A DNA stretch of 64,000 nt, taken from the NCBI GenBank assembly GCA_019426215.1, contig CM033404.1:3658001-3722000 (forward strand), in the 5' to 3' direction. This document shows, piece by piece, positions 11,367-22,900 of this stretch. This DNA comes from Buddleja alternifolia. Lineage: Eukaryota; Streptophyta; Magnoliopsida; Lamiales; Scrophulariaceae. The translations under genes and the position numbers were made by a program. Numbering within the stretch: the first letter of the stretch is position 1; each line of letters begins with the position of its first letter. Under the pieces are notes generated by a model. The model saw nothing but the letters and a program-made list of their open reading frames with translations. It was not told where the DNA came from and made no database searches.

Positions 11367-12108
11367 ATGTTTTCATTTAAGATCTCGTGTCATTCAAGCA
11401 TCGACATTAATAAAGTTGGTGGCAGCCCCCTCCCTTCAATTGCTGCAGGTACGTAATTTGTATAATCCATATCATCATCAACTTAAAAGTTCTTTTTTCC
11501 ACCTCAATTCACATTTCTACTAACGCTGGCTAAAACAAATTGGCTGCGCCTAGATATCTTCTTTAATTTCTTCTGTTTATCCTTATTAATTTGTTCGACT
11601 GACCATTAGACTAAAACAACAACGTTTAAACAGTGAATACGACGACGGCACCACGTTCGCAACTTCATACATTAATGTATGAAGCGGCACTTAAAGGTAA
11701 ATGGGAAGATGCTGAAATTCTTCTTCAGAGAGATCCTAATTTAGCTCGTGCTGAGCTAACAGCGACAGGTGATGGAGCTCTTCATGTAGCTGCTGCAAGC
11801 AAAAACACGAAGTTTGTACTAGAAATTGATTAGTGAAAATGACTTATTGTTGCGGAATAAGCAAGGCCGTACAGCATTCTGCTATGCAGCTGAGTCGGGG
11901 ATAGTAGAAATTGCTGATGTAATGAGGAGCAAAAATCCAAGTCTGGTCACTATGCCGGGCAAGGACGATAAGACCCCCCTTCATATTGCAGCTTTTTTTC
12001 GAGGGAAAGACATGGTCAAATATCTTTTTAATTTCACTCATGAAGAAGATCTATCAACAGATGAATGGTTTGATCTGCTCATAGCTACTATACGCGGTAG
12101 AATGTATG
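11367..12108 (+). pseudogene. Copy A exons 1-2: start and first ankyrin repeats
   Basis: E1 (11367-11448) starts at an ATG and ends GCTGCAG/GTACGT. E2 starts after AACAG at 11633, and the joined codon reads G/TG (Val), in phase. E2 gives ankyrin signatures GDGALHVAAASKNTKFVLE and, after a +1 shift near 11824, KQGRTAFCYAAESGIVEIAD and DKTPLHIAAFFRGKDMVKYL. It ends at donor TATG/GTATGA (GT at 12109-12110). The shift lies in ACTAGAAATTGATTAG, where one extra A would explain it. E1 is inferred only from splice signals and phase. Confidence 0.7.
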
Positions 12109-12172
12109 GTATGATAGCTTTTTTTTTTTCTATAAGTATAATCTTCCAATTCGAAATGGGAATAATCTCCAG

Positions 12173-12970
12173 CATGGTTCGCCGGAACGGTCGCGGTGGT
12201 TGTCGCGGAGTCCACCGTTCCAGTTCCATGACAATGTCGCGGAACGATCGCGGACGTTCCACAACTTTTTGGCTTAAATTGCTCAAAAATTATAAAAAAA
12301 AATCCTAAAAATTTATAATTAGTAAATATTGTATTGAATGTCTAATTTTTCATATAGACACTGTTTAACTTATATTATAATAAATAATATAATGATAAAT
12401 CTATTTACATTTGGGACACTCTGCACAAAGCATTTCATAATTTATTTATATGTAAAAGTTAAAAGGATAAAAGGAGAAAAAGAAATATTATATATTGTAA
12501 AATTAAAAGGTGAAAGGATAAAACCTAATGCAGCATATCCAACCTAGTTTCTTCTCCAATGCGCCGACAACAAAACCCATTTTCTTTCTCTCTCTTTTTC
12601 TATTGTATTTTGGATTGAACAAAAAGAGTTTATTTTGATATTTTTTTTCCTGTTATGGGTTTCTTTGCCTATTGAAGATAATTAAGGTAAGAAATTTAAA
12701 TACTTCAAGCTCAATTTACTGTTTTTGATTCTATTTTTGCATGAATTTCATTCTTGTGCTTAGTTTTCTGTCGCCGGCATATCCACTGTTCCAGCCGTTC
12801 CATAGCCAAGAAAACGCCAGAACGGCCGCTACAAAACCGCATCTCAGCCGTATCGCCGTTTTTCGGCCGTTCCGGCGCGGTCCATATACAAAAACGAGAT
12901 GATCGGGAATTTTGGAACGGCGGGGGCCGTTCCCGTTCCGGACGTGAAAGCGGCGTTCCGGCGAACCATG
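12173..12970. mobile_element. hAT element with GC-rich ends, 798 bp, in intron 2 of copy A
   Basis: Ends are CATGGTTCGCCGGAACGGTC and CGTTCCGGCGAACCATG; the perfect 8 bp duplication ATCTCCAG lies at 12165-12172 and 12971-12978. The interior has AT-rich sequence and a second GC-rich block (near 12770-12970) with repeated GTTCC/GGAAC motifs. No transposase frame is evident. Confidence 0.85.
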
Positions 12971-13677
12971 ATCTCCAGAGAATTAGGACGAGATACAAAA
13001 AAAGAGGATTGAAAACTAAGTTCGGCTTATTTCTTCACAAACGTGAACTTACAACTTAAATAGGTAGAGAAAAGCTAAACACTAAATAATTTAAAGACTA
13101 ATATTCGATAGCGACATTACAGGATACCTAATCAAATTAGGAGACCGATTTACTAACAGATTCAACCATGGTTCGCCGGAACACAGGAAAATCGGCCGGA
13201 ACGGACCCCGGCATTCCGGCAAACCATGCTATCTCGTTTGTGTACTTAAAACGTGGTGGAACGGCCGAAAAACAGCGAGACGCGTGAGATAAGGGCGTGA
13301 CTCGGCCGTTCCGGCGATTTCCCGGCCACGGAACTGCTAGAACAATTTTCAGTGTGTTCTTGAGGGTAAAAGAAAGAAAAGAGCTGATATATGGCCTCTG
13401 CGCATCAACGGCGGTGAAGAGGGCGTGTAAGAAGCGAAAGAAGGGCATGATTTTTTAAAAGTAACATAATTAGGGAAATAAAAGAAGGGGGAAAAGGATA
13501 AAACAAAACAAAAAAGTACTGCATAAGGTGATACAAATAAGGAAGTAAGAGAAAAATAGTTTAAAAATTATTTACTTTTCAAATAATATTCTGCCACCAC
13601 GGAAGACTATTTCTATCTTGTTTAATTTTGGAAATTGTTTAAATTTGGTTTAAGAATGACAAGTAAATTGAGGGAAA

Positions 13678-14805
13678 GGGAAAATTTCACTTTTGGTCCC
13701 ATAACTTAGGCTTTTTTCAATTTTGGTCCCATTGTTTACGGGTTTATCACATTTGGTCCCATAACTTGTATTTTTTCTCAATTTTGGTCCCATTAGTGAT
13801 TTCCGTTAGCTAAACTAACAGGGTGACGACACGTGTCCGTTTTTAAAATTATTTTCTATTTTTGATTTTGATTTTCTTTTATATGCATATACATATACAT
13901 ATACATATAAAATACATATACGGATATGCATATACATATACGTATACATATACATATAAATACATATACTTATATACGGGGAGGGGGGGTGGTGGGGTGA
14001 GAGCGGCTTGTAGGTGGTGGTGGCGGGATTGGGATGAATGGGTGGCGGCTGCGGCGGATGAAGCTGGTGGTAGTGGCGGCGGATGAAGGTGGCGATGGTG
14101 GCTACAGATCTGGGTGGTGGAGGTGAGCGCGGTGGTGGTGGCTGCGGATCTGGGAGGGTGAGAGTGGTGGTGGTGATGATGGATTTGAAGGTGGTGGTGG
14201 CGGCGGATCTGGGGGGTGAGAGTGGTGGTGGTGGCGGTGGATTGAAGATGGTGGTGGTGGCTGCGGATCTGGGCTGTGAGAATGGTGGTGGCGGCGGCGG
14301 ATTTGGATGGGGTGGAGGCGGATTGGGTTGAGGGTGGTGGTGGTGGTGGTGGTGGTGGCGGCGGATCTGGGCGGTGAGAGTAGCGGCGGCGGCGGATTTG
14401 GATGGGTGGAGGCGGATTGAGATGAGTGGTGGTGGTGGCGGCAGCGGATTGAGGGTGGTGGTGGTGGCGGCGGTGGAGGTGGGGGGAAGGTGGTGATAAT
14501 GGTGTTGGTGTAGAGATAAAATTAGGGTTTTTTTGGGTATTTTTGGTGAAGAAGATGAAGAAGAAAAAGGAAAAATCAAAATAAAAAATAGAAAATAATA
14601 AAATAATAGGTTTTTAGGATTTTTTTTTTTTTAAAGTTTGACTAACGGAAGTTTGACTAATTCCGTTAGTTTTTGGACGGAAAACGTTAATGGGACCAAA
14701 ATTGATAAAAAATGCAAGTTATGGGACCAAATATGATAAACCCGTAAATATTGAGACCAAAATTGAAAAAAGCCTAAGTTATGGGACCAAAAGTGCAATT
14801 TGCCC
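13678..14805. mobile_element. MULE with 'TTTTGGTCCCATAACTT' ends, 1128 bp
   Basis: Long terminal inverted repeats (GGGAAAATTTCACTTTTGGT at left; its inverse ending GTGCAATTTGCCC at right) carry several copies of TTTTGGTCCCATAACTT. A perfect 10 bp duplication TTGAGGGAAA lies at 13668-13677 and 14806-14815. The interior is a GGT/GGC-rich minisatellite. Confidence 0.85.
13980..14510. repeat. GGT/GGC-rich minisatellite inside the MULE
   Basis: Irregular ~55-60 bp units carry GCGGATCTGGG and GTGAGAGTGGTGGTGG. They give long low-complexity frames on both strands (Gly-rich one way, Pro/His/Thr-rich the other). I do not regard either as a gene. A CATATA microsatellite precedes it at about 13880-13975. 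Confidence 0.8.
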
Positions 14806-15287
14806 TTGAGGGAAATAAGAGTAATATTTTATTTTATTTGCTATAATCATGTGTCATATTTTGCTGAAAAGCAAAATATATATTGAAATTATTAAATTCC
14901 AAAATAATAAAGATTTAATTTGGTAAATTAACACAATAAAAATATCAAAAACATTAGTTTTAGAATTAAACGCTTCATTATTCTAAAATTTTGTGCTTAA
15001 AATGTATAATTGAACAAGACTTATCAACAAATATTACAAATTTTGAAAATAATTTTTGAGATATTTCAATTTTCTAAGCATTTTAATGACAAATGTGCGG
15101 AATGGCCGCGACCATTCCTCAATAATGCAATGGAACTAGAACGGTCGCCTCCGCGACCATCGCCGCGACCGTTCCGGCGAACCATGGACTCAACAACCAA
15201 AAATTAAAATAAAGTAAAAGAACATAATTCATTCTGGAAGTCTTTTAGCCTTGTGGATCTTTTAATAGCTCTTTTGGGTCTTTGCAG

Positions 15288-15529
15288 ATCTGGCATTACA
15301 ATTAGCACTAGATAAGACGTTAGTGTCTACTCCATATGCCATGCTAGCTTTTGCATTCATATCTAATGTCTTAAGCATCTTGTCGGTGCAGATGTGGCGT
15401 CAGCTATACTGAACATGAATGGATCTCTTGCTAAAATAAGTAATGAAGAAGGAGCAACACTTCATCATTTAGTTCAACCTGTTTTCGTTTACACCGGAAA
15501 GACGAAACTTTCGAATGTTCTTTTTCCAG
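15288..15529 (+). pseudogene. Copy A exon 3: ankyrin segment
   Basis: It starts after TTTGCAG (15281-15287) with ATCTGGC, completing the codon TAT-GAT left by exon 2 (...MYDLALQLALDK). It ends at CCAG/GTTTGC. Compared with exon 3 of copy B (34 bp between AATGTC and GCAG; 27 bp here), copy A has a net loss of 7 nt, which shifts the frame before DVASAILNMNGSLAK. Confidence 0.7.
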
Positions 15530-16238
15530 GTTTGCTGATGTCCCCCGTTATAAGATTTTGGTCTGAGCCGAGATCGTATCACGGTATCAATTATTTTAGT
15601 ATGATTTTGGTTTTAGAAATTCTACACTGTTAAAAATCATACCGGGCTTTATATATTATATTATCCATGTTGTATATAAGTGATTCTACTAAAGAAACTT
15701 CTAGAACGTATAGGGACAAATACACTACGAATCAAATTTATTGCACAAGGATTTGGAAGATTTTATAAAATTATGAATTTAGGAATTTGTGAATAAAATT
15801 GAACACTCGATTTTCTTTTACTGATTCCAATTGAATTTATATTTTTAACTAATCCTAGTGAATTAGTATTTTTTGTTTTGATTTCAACTATAATAATAAG
15901 AGTTTTATTTTTTTATTTGATTTTTATTTTTCGTCGCATTTATTTTAATGCAAATAGCTTTCTTATCTTTTAGTATATCGCTTTAAATTTCACTAACTCA
16001 ATCTTTTTGAAGTCTGTCAATATTAAATAAATATATTTATTGAGATATTCATGTGACTTATAATTAGTTTTTTTGACATAATTTTTCCTTTCAATTCTTT
16101 TATAATATGTCAAATCTAAAGGTCTCTTATGTGATAAAGTCGTAATTAATGAGTATATGATAAATCTCACTAGACTATTGTGCATAAAAGTCGTGCACCT
16201 GTCCCCAATGGAAGAATGAGTGATATTTTCCCTTGTAT
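15530..16238. other. Intron 3 of copy A, duplicated sequence
   Basis: Aligns with copy B at 44973-45640 and 46480-46820. The site TCCTAGTGAATTAG near 15853-15866 is the unoccupied counterpart of the hAT insertion at 45650-46479. Confidence 0.75.
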
Positions 16239-17841
16239 TGTTAGAGTATATATGCCCTTGAATGCCATAAAGAGGATAGATTTATAGGGCATAGACATTG
16301 TAACTAAACTATGGTTTTTCTATTAATATAAGGAGTTGATTGTTGTTTTCTTATAGGCATTTATAAGGTGTGAATAAACAACGTAAAATCCTTGATGACA
16401 AGGCGAACCTTCTACCTCCTATGGGATAGGAGGAAAGACACTAGAATGGTTTGACCCTTAACATCTAAAAGGGTTCGCAAGTCTAAGAAATATTGATTGG
16501 GCATCAATAGTGAATAAAGACTTGTATGATGTAAGTTTCGACAGAGAAAGTGTCAGTCGTACACTATGGAAATGGTAGTGGGAACTTATATCATAGACGT
16601 GTCAGTTGGACTGATATGTTCGAACACGGCTCGCATCAGTTCATCACATGGGTATTCACTCATTGACAGTCAATGATGAAACTGATAAGTAGTGATAGGT
16701 ACGTGTAAACCTCTGACCTGAGAAATCGAGTTGAAGATGTACTTGTGACATCAAGTCTGTCATTAGAGTAGTTAGATTCAAATCACCTGTTGGTGGAATT
16801 GACCTCGAAGTGCGACTTGATGGGCAAGTAGCATTGTTAACTGATTTGCAATATGGAATTTATTCTCTCATAAGTGAATGAGTAAAATATCCTATGCAAT
16901 CATGAATAAGTGAGGATGAAAGTCTTTGGCTAAAGCATTTAAATACCTCGACTTATTATGAGCTTAGGCATATGGTCAAGTTATATGAGTTTGACTTTAA
17001 ACCATGACTCTTACTTGACTGGGATATAAGAATAAAAGGTTTATACACGTACGGTATTCACGGCGTAAAGGTTTGGAATGATCATATTCATTCGTTCTCA
17101 ATTGGGTTACGGTGTGAGCCACGAGACTGGCTAGGTGTCATTCACACACCTTTGGATTCCTCCTAATTGCCTTTTGAGACGAACCTAAAGAGTTGCGCTT
17201 AAAGGAAGTGCAAAAGGAAAAACATGGAAAAAAGATTTGAGAGAAATTCACGGTATTGGATGCCGTAATTAATTAATTAATTATTGGATAATTTAATTAA
17301 TTAATTAAATTAATGAGTTAATTAATTTCTTGGAGAAATTGAATTATAAATTAATTAGGAATTGAATTAATTGGATTATCAATTTATTTATTGGATAAAT
17401 AAATTATCCGATTAATTAATTAGCAAGCAAGACGAAAGCCCGAAGGCTTCCGAGCCCACTAAGGGGCGGCCAAATAGATGCCCAAGTAGGGCTCTTGCAT
17501 TCTAGGGTTATTGTTTCATAATGATATAAATATATCACAAGGTGAAAAATAACACAAGGTAACTTACATAACTTTCTCTCCAAGAAAAAGTCTCCCACCT
17601 CTCTCTCTCTCTCTAGCCGTCTTTGACAAGGAAGAAAGGAGGAGTTTTTCGTTTTTGATTCCGGCGTGACGAATTAGAGACGTTGGCAAATTCGGCATTA
17701 GAGAAAAGGATCACGTTCAGAAATCAACATACGCGAGAACGTTAGTTTTCTATACACAATTAAACACGAGGATTAGAGATGATTCGGACTTTGAGAATTA
17801 AATTTACTTTCTGCTGCATTTTATTCGTATAATTCCCAACA
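16239..17841 (+). mobile_element. Solo LTR, 1603 bp, related to the copia element at 50200-59780
   Basis: It begins TGTTAGAG and ends CCCAACA, with a perfect 5 bp duplication TGTAT at 16234-16238 and 17842-17846. In reverse complement the LTR at 50200-51940 shares blocks with it: ATGCCATA..AGAGGATAGA, TATAGGGCATA, CTTGATGGGCAAGT and the TTAATTAATTAA-rich middle. No coding region is attached, as expected after LTR-LTR recombination. Confidence 0.85.
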
Positions 17842-17846
17842 TGTAT

Positions 17847-18190
17847 ATCATGGCCTTACCACTAGAAAGGCTAACAAAAGGATATCCAGAAAGCTTGCGG
17901 AACTGGAAGAACGAAGCCCCTCGACTTTTAATGCCCACAGATCTACTTGCGGAGCTGAGCGTCCTCTAATCCCTGGGATAAAGCTTTTCCTCTGCAGGGG
18001 CCTTGTGCAGTAAACCCCCTACGGGAGGTCGTCCGTCGAAAGACTGCATTTTCGGTCAACTCGGGGACACCCAATTCCTCTACAACATCGAATTCCGAAC
18101 TTGTGGTCACTCATTCCTCGCTTGTTCCAATTTCAAAGAGCTTCAAATCTGATTTGACCCTTCTGCCTTCTAGGCTAGAACCCTCAAAGT
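17847..18190. other. Unrecognised, possibly ex-coding patch next to the solo LTR
   Basis: This stretch is less AT-rich than its surroundings. It opens a 37-codon frame at 17850 (MALPLERLTKGYPESLRNWK), then stops. It has no counterpart in unit 2. I do not recognise the family. Confidence 0.35.
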
Positions 18191-18193
18191 TGG

Positions 18194-18400
18194 GTGGACA
18201 TAATACTATGTGGATAAATCTACAAAAACATACTACAAAACCGTACCAAACAATACCGAAACTGCATGATACCAGTTGCAATGGTACCGGTTTCAAAAAG
18301 TTTGATTTGGGTTTTAACTATCTAAATACCATAATTATTGGTATGGTATAATTTTAGTGAAGAAACTGCAAAAACTAAACTGGGTGCATGCCTACCCCCT
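18194..18400. mobile_element. hAT fragment (right half) related to 45650-46479
   Basis: GGACATAATACTATGTGGAT and the following ~170 bp, with poly-purine/ACCG motifs, align with 46305-46478 and end near GTGCATGCCTACCCC. The left half is missing. Confidence 0.6.
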
Positions 18401-18625
18401 TCTTTATGAAGCATTAAAACTTCAGATATTTTTTTCTACATTTTCTACTGTTAATAATACCTATAAACGGTAGAAAATGCATCATAAAATGTTAGTTACA
18501 ACTTACACGAGTAGTCCTAAACATTAATTTTGGAAAACTAGATTAAGGTGCTTAATTATAAAATAAAAACAAAAGCATGTCCTAATTAATGTCTCCGCTG
18601 ATTTGCCTTAGCGAGAAGACACAGG

Positions 18626-19260
18626 TTGGAGCGTGAATCACAGGAAAGAGGAGTTCGGTCATTGGCTGAGAAGCTTTGGGCTGGGATTCAAACATTGGGA
18701 CAAGATAAGGTGACTGAGCTTATCGAGAAACCTTTCTCAATACTTCACGAAGCTGCCAAACAAGGGAATGTTGAGCTTATAGATATGATTGCTAGAAGCG
18801 ATCCTCATCTTTTATTGAGAGTTGACAAAAACCATCACACTATATTACATACAGCAATTTTATATCGACAAGAAAGAGTATTTACTCTCATTCTCCAGAT
18901 AGGTCATCTGAAAGGGATGTTAGCGACCTCTGTGGATAAGGATGGTAACAACATTCTGCATTTAGCTGGGAAATTGGCACCTCCGAGAAGGTTGAAGGTC
19001 GTATCCGGGGCAGCTTTTCAAATGGAAAGAGAATTATTGTGGTTTGCGGTGAGAACTGAACAGAGGAATCCCCCACCCCCTCTTCTGTTGATGTCAATCG
19101 TTTTCTTTTTCTCGACCAGACATACGTATTTATTGATGCAGGAAGTGAAGAGGGTTGTACCACTTTCGTATAGCAAGATGAAAAATAAGGACGGGCAGAA
19201 ACCAAGAGAAGTGTTTTCCAAGGAACACCAGCCTATGTTGAAAGATGGCGAAAAGTGGAT
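18626..19260 (+). pseudogene. Copy A exon 4 and first part of exon 5: ankyrin repeats up to the PGG domain
   Basis: The frame from about 18626 carries FSILHEAAKQGNVELIDMI, HTILHTAILYRQERVF and DKDGNNILHLAGKLAPPRRL, which are ankyrin units, followed by the linker typical of PGG proteins. An intron of 93 bp (19049-19141, GTGAGA...TGCAG) joins WFA to EVKRVVPLSY without a frame change. Exon 5 is cut at 19260 (TGGAT) by the copia element. The 5' end of exon 4 differs from copy B, where acceptor AAAAG/GTTTACG is intact at 46820, so the true start here is uncertain. Confidence 0.75.
19049..19141 (+). other. Intron 4 of copy A
   Basis: GTGAGAAC...GATGCAG lies between complete codons. Copy B has the homologous 100 bp intron at 47274-47373. 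Confidence 0.75.
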
Positions 19261-19466
19261 TATTAGAAGATAATTAATTTCCATGTATATATAAGTAGTT
19301 AGTTTCCATAATTAGTGGGTCAGCTTTTATTTGTTCCTTTATTAGTGTTAGTATAAATAGCTTTCCTTTGTTATATTCTTGTAATTAGAACACCTCTTCA
19401 TACGCAGTACCATAATGAGAAAACAGAGCTTTCCTTTTCTCTCTCTTTGCTCTCTCAATCTTGACA
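19261..19466 (+). repeat. 5' LTR of copia A
   Basis: TATTAGAAG...CTTGACA. It starts TA rather than the usual TG. A TATA-like box TATAAATA at 19352-19359 is a candidate promoter. Confidence 0.95.
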
Positions 19467-19479
19467 TGGCACCAGAGCC
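19467..19479 (+). other. Primer-binding site of copia A (initiator tRNA-Met type)
   Basis: TGGCACCAGAGCC directly follows the 5' LTR. It is a two-base variant of the common TGGTATCAGAGCC site, a copy of which sits at 57988-58000 in copia D. Confidence 0.85.
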
Positions 19480-19966
19480 ATGAATTCAAGATTTCTTTCA
19501 AGTTTTTATCTTCACCATTAAAATCCTTCTTCATCCTTTATTCGCGAATTGCAGATTGTGAATTGATTCCTTTCGCGATTATCAATTACAGCTTGTTTGG
19601 TTCAAAGAATTTGACAAGGAAAGGAAAAGGAAATGAAAGGAAAACCAATTTTCTTTGTTTGGTTACTAGAGAAAAGGAAAAGGAAAAGAAAATGGGAGAG
19701 AAAACTTAATGTTAATTTGTGCCAATTCCTTTTCCTCACCAAGTGGTGAGGAAAATGGTGGAAAACAAGAAGTTTTTCCTTTTCCTTTCCTTTTCTTTTC
19801 TTCACCAAAATCCTTGAACCAAACAAGCTGTTAGGGTTTTAATTGGGAATTTCATCTTCTTTTTGATTTCTCAATTAGGTTTTCTTTGTTCTTGATCCTT
19901 TCCGATTAAGGGACGTTTTTCCCCTTTTTCTGATCATTCTTTTGGATCCTTATATCAAGATTCGTC

Positions 19967-22900
19967 ATGGCTATGAAAACGACCGTGGATTTTAATAACC
20001 CACTGTATATTCATCCCTCTGATTCTCTGAGTATGGATCTTGTATCAGAAGTTCTTAAAGGCACAGAGAATTATAAAATATGGAACCGTCAGATGATAGT
20101 CGCATTGGAAGCGAAGAACAAGATCGGTTTCATCGATGGTTCATGCAAATTATCGAAGGATGATGATTTTCTGATTGCCCAATGGAGACGCTGTAATGCC
20201 CTGGTAAAGTCCTGGATACACCTAGGGCTGTTCACGGTTTGGTTAACTGACCGAACCGAACCGAAAACCGAAGTTTCGGTTCGAACCGAAACCGAACCGA
20301 AATTTTCGGTTCGGTTTTTGTATTTTGAAAATTTCGGTTTTCGGTTTCGGTTTCAGTTTTCATGTTCGGTTAACCAAACCGAACCGAAAACCGAATAGGT
20401 TTTGAAATTATATATAATTTTATATGTATATAGGGGTCTCTTGTGGGATTTTTATAGACTTTAGGGGCCAAAATAAGAACTTATGTTAAATTTGAAAACC
20501 CCAACTCATCAGCAATTCATCACACACACGCTGCTGTCTTTCTCTTTCACTCTCAAGTTCAACTCTCATCTCTCAACAAGAAGTCTCAAGCTCCGCCGCT
20601 GCCATTGCCGCCGCCGCCCACGCCGCCGGATGAGTTTTCTTCCATTCCTCCTCCCTTTCTCACACACAATTACCCCATTCCCATTTTTCAAACCCAGGTA
20701 AGAAATTTAGAATTAGGTTATTCAATATCTTTATTTTTTTACATCAATTGGGTTAATTTTCTGGGATTTGAGTTAGATTTGGCATGGGATTACATTTGAA
20801 ATTCTGAATTTCCCTAACAAATTAACATTTTCAATTTTTGGGTTCAAATTTCGGTTAACCGCTCGGTAACCGAATTAAAACCGAATTTAATTCGGTTACA
20901 ACCGAACCGAACTGGACCTTTACAGTTCGGTTTCGGTTCCGGATTTTGTCGAACCGAAATTTCGATTAACCGAAATTTCTGTTCGGTTCGGTTTGGACCG
21001 AATGAACACCCCTAGATACACCGCTCTTTATCTCGCGAATTAATTCATGGGGTAGTTTATTGTGATTCTGCATTTTTAATATGGTCTGACTTGAAAGAAA
21101 GATTTGACAAAATCAATGGGGCTAGAATGTATGCACTGTACACAGAAATCAACACAATTACACAGGGCGCAAACAATGTCACAACCTATTATTCCAAACT
21201 AAGACAATTGTGGGATGAGTACGAGTCTTTAGTACCTTCACCTTCTACTGAGATTACAAAAGAATATATTGATTTCTGTAGCCAGTTGAAGATGATGCAA
21301 TTCTTAATGGGTCTAAACGAGTGTTACAGTGGTACTAGATCAAATATATTGATGATGTCACCTTTACCTACCCACAGTCAAGTCTATTCCATTGCGAGCA
21401 ATGAGGAAATCCAAAGAGGTATCAACTTACCTACGCCTGAACCACCCACTGCCTTTTTTACAAATTCACAAAATAACTTCAACGCACAAAAGAAAGATTC
21501 TGTTATTTGTGAATATTGTAATGGTCCTGGTCATACAAAGGCTACTTGTTTCAAAATACATGGTTACCCTCCTAATTGGAGAGGTGGTAGAGGTGGTAGA
21601 GGTGGAAGAGGTGGAAGAGGAGGCAGGTTTAATGGAAGGAGATTCAATCAGTCTTATCAAGCCAATCAAGTAAACTCCCTTCCAGATATTGGAGATTCAA
21701 GGAATAATCAAAATCAAGGGCAATCAGACACTACTCATATAGATCAGTCTGCTGGTAATCAAAGTAACACTGTGACATTTACACCCCAACAATACCAACA
21801 GATCTTGAGCATGCTGAATAACAATCCTGGTACCAACAACAATGCTGATCACACCCCTATAGCAAACATGGCAGGTACATTTCATGAGTTTATAAGTTTA
21901 ATGGCACACACTAACACAAATAAATGGATTATAGATAGTGGGGCCAATCAACACATGACTGCCAATTTTAATATGCTTGATAATCCTGTGAATATGCATT
22001 CTGCTTCTATGAATTTGCCTAATGGTAATAGCAATTCTGTGACACATGTGGGAAATGTTAAAATCAGTGATGATATTATCTTGAACAAAGTCCTTTATAT
22101 ACCAGATTTTAAATATAATCTGTTATCTATTTCTAAATTTACAAATGAAAATAAGTGTTTTATTAGCTTCTATCCCAATTTTTGCTTGATACAGGACATT
22201 TGGATTGGCAAGACAAAGGGGATTGGCAGGCATTAGAATGGTCTTTACTACTTAGAGCCCTTCACAGATAATTCCACCTCAGATCCTTTGCAAAGAAATA
22301 TTCCCACATGTAATAATGTTTCTTCTAGAATAAATAGTCATGAGAAAGCCACTCTCTGGCATCTTAGGTTTGGACATATGTCCTTTAGTAGATTTTCCTT
22401 TATACCTGAAATAGGAGTAAAAGTAAATACTGGTGATGTTCATTGTTCTGTTTGTCCTCTAGCTAAACATAGTAGGGCTATCTTTCCTGTTAGAGTAACT
22501 GTTACTCATTCTATCTTTGAATTGTTACATATTGATATTTGGGGGCCTTATAAGGAACCCACTTATAACAATGAAAGATACTTTCTCACTATTGTTGATG
22601 ATTTCTCTAGGGCCACTTGGGCTTTTTTGATGCATTTTAAGTCTGATGTACTTCCTATTTTAAAAAAATTCTTTGTTTTCATACATACTCAGTATTCTGT
22701 AAATGTGAAACAAATTAGAACTGATAATGCATGGGACTTTTTTAAACATGAATGTAGACAGTTTTTTGATTCTTTAGGAATCTTACATCAAAGTTCTTGC
22801 CCTTATACACCTCAAAAAAATGGTATAGTTGAAAGGAAACATAGGCATATTTTAAATGTTGCAAGGGCATTAAAATTTCAATCACATGTTCCTATTAAAT

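Larger units (their letters stand above)
13167..15186. mobile_element. Related hAT element, 2020 bp, with nested MULE
   Basis: Ends CATGGTTCGCCGGAAC and GTTCCGGCGAACCATG match the element at 12173-12970. Flanks GATTCAAC (13159-13166) and GACTCAAC (15187-15194) agree at 7 of 8 positions. The first ~65 bp is itself an inverted repeat (to 13229). The element contains the MULE 13678-14805. Confidence 0.75.

Noticed and set aside
12038..12286. Minus-strand frame over the end of ankyrin exon 2 and the hAT end
   Set aside because: It is a shadow of the plus-strand ankyrin exon and crosses a transposon junction.
12754..13059. 101-codon frame joining hAT end and intron sequence
   Set aside because: It crosses the 8 bp target duplication; the open frame is incidental.
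13815..14579. 254-codon Pro/His/Thr-rich minus-strand frame
   Set aside because: It is the antisense of a GGT-type minisatellite inside a MULE; composition alone explains the open frame.
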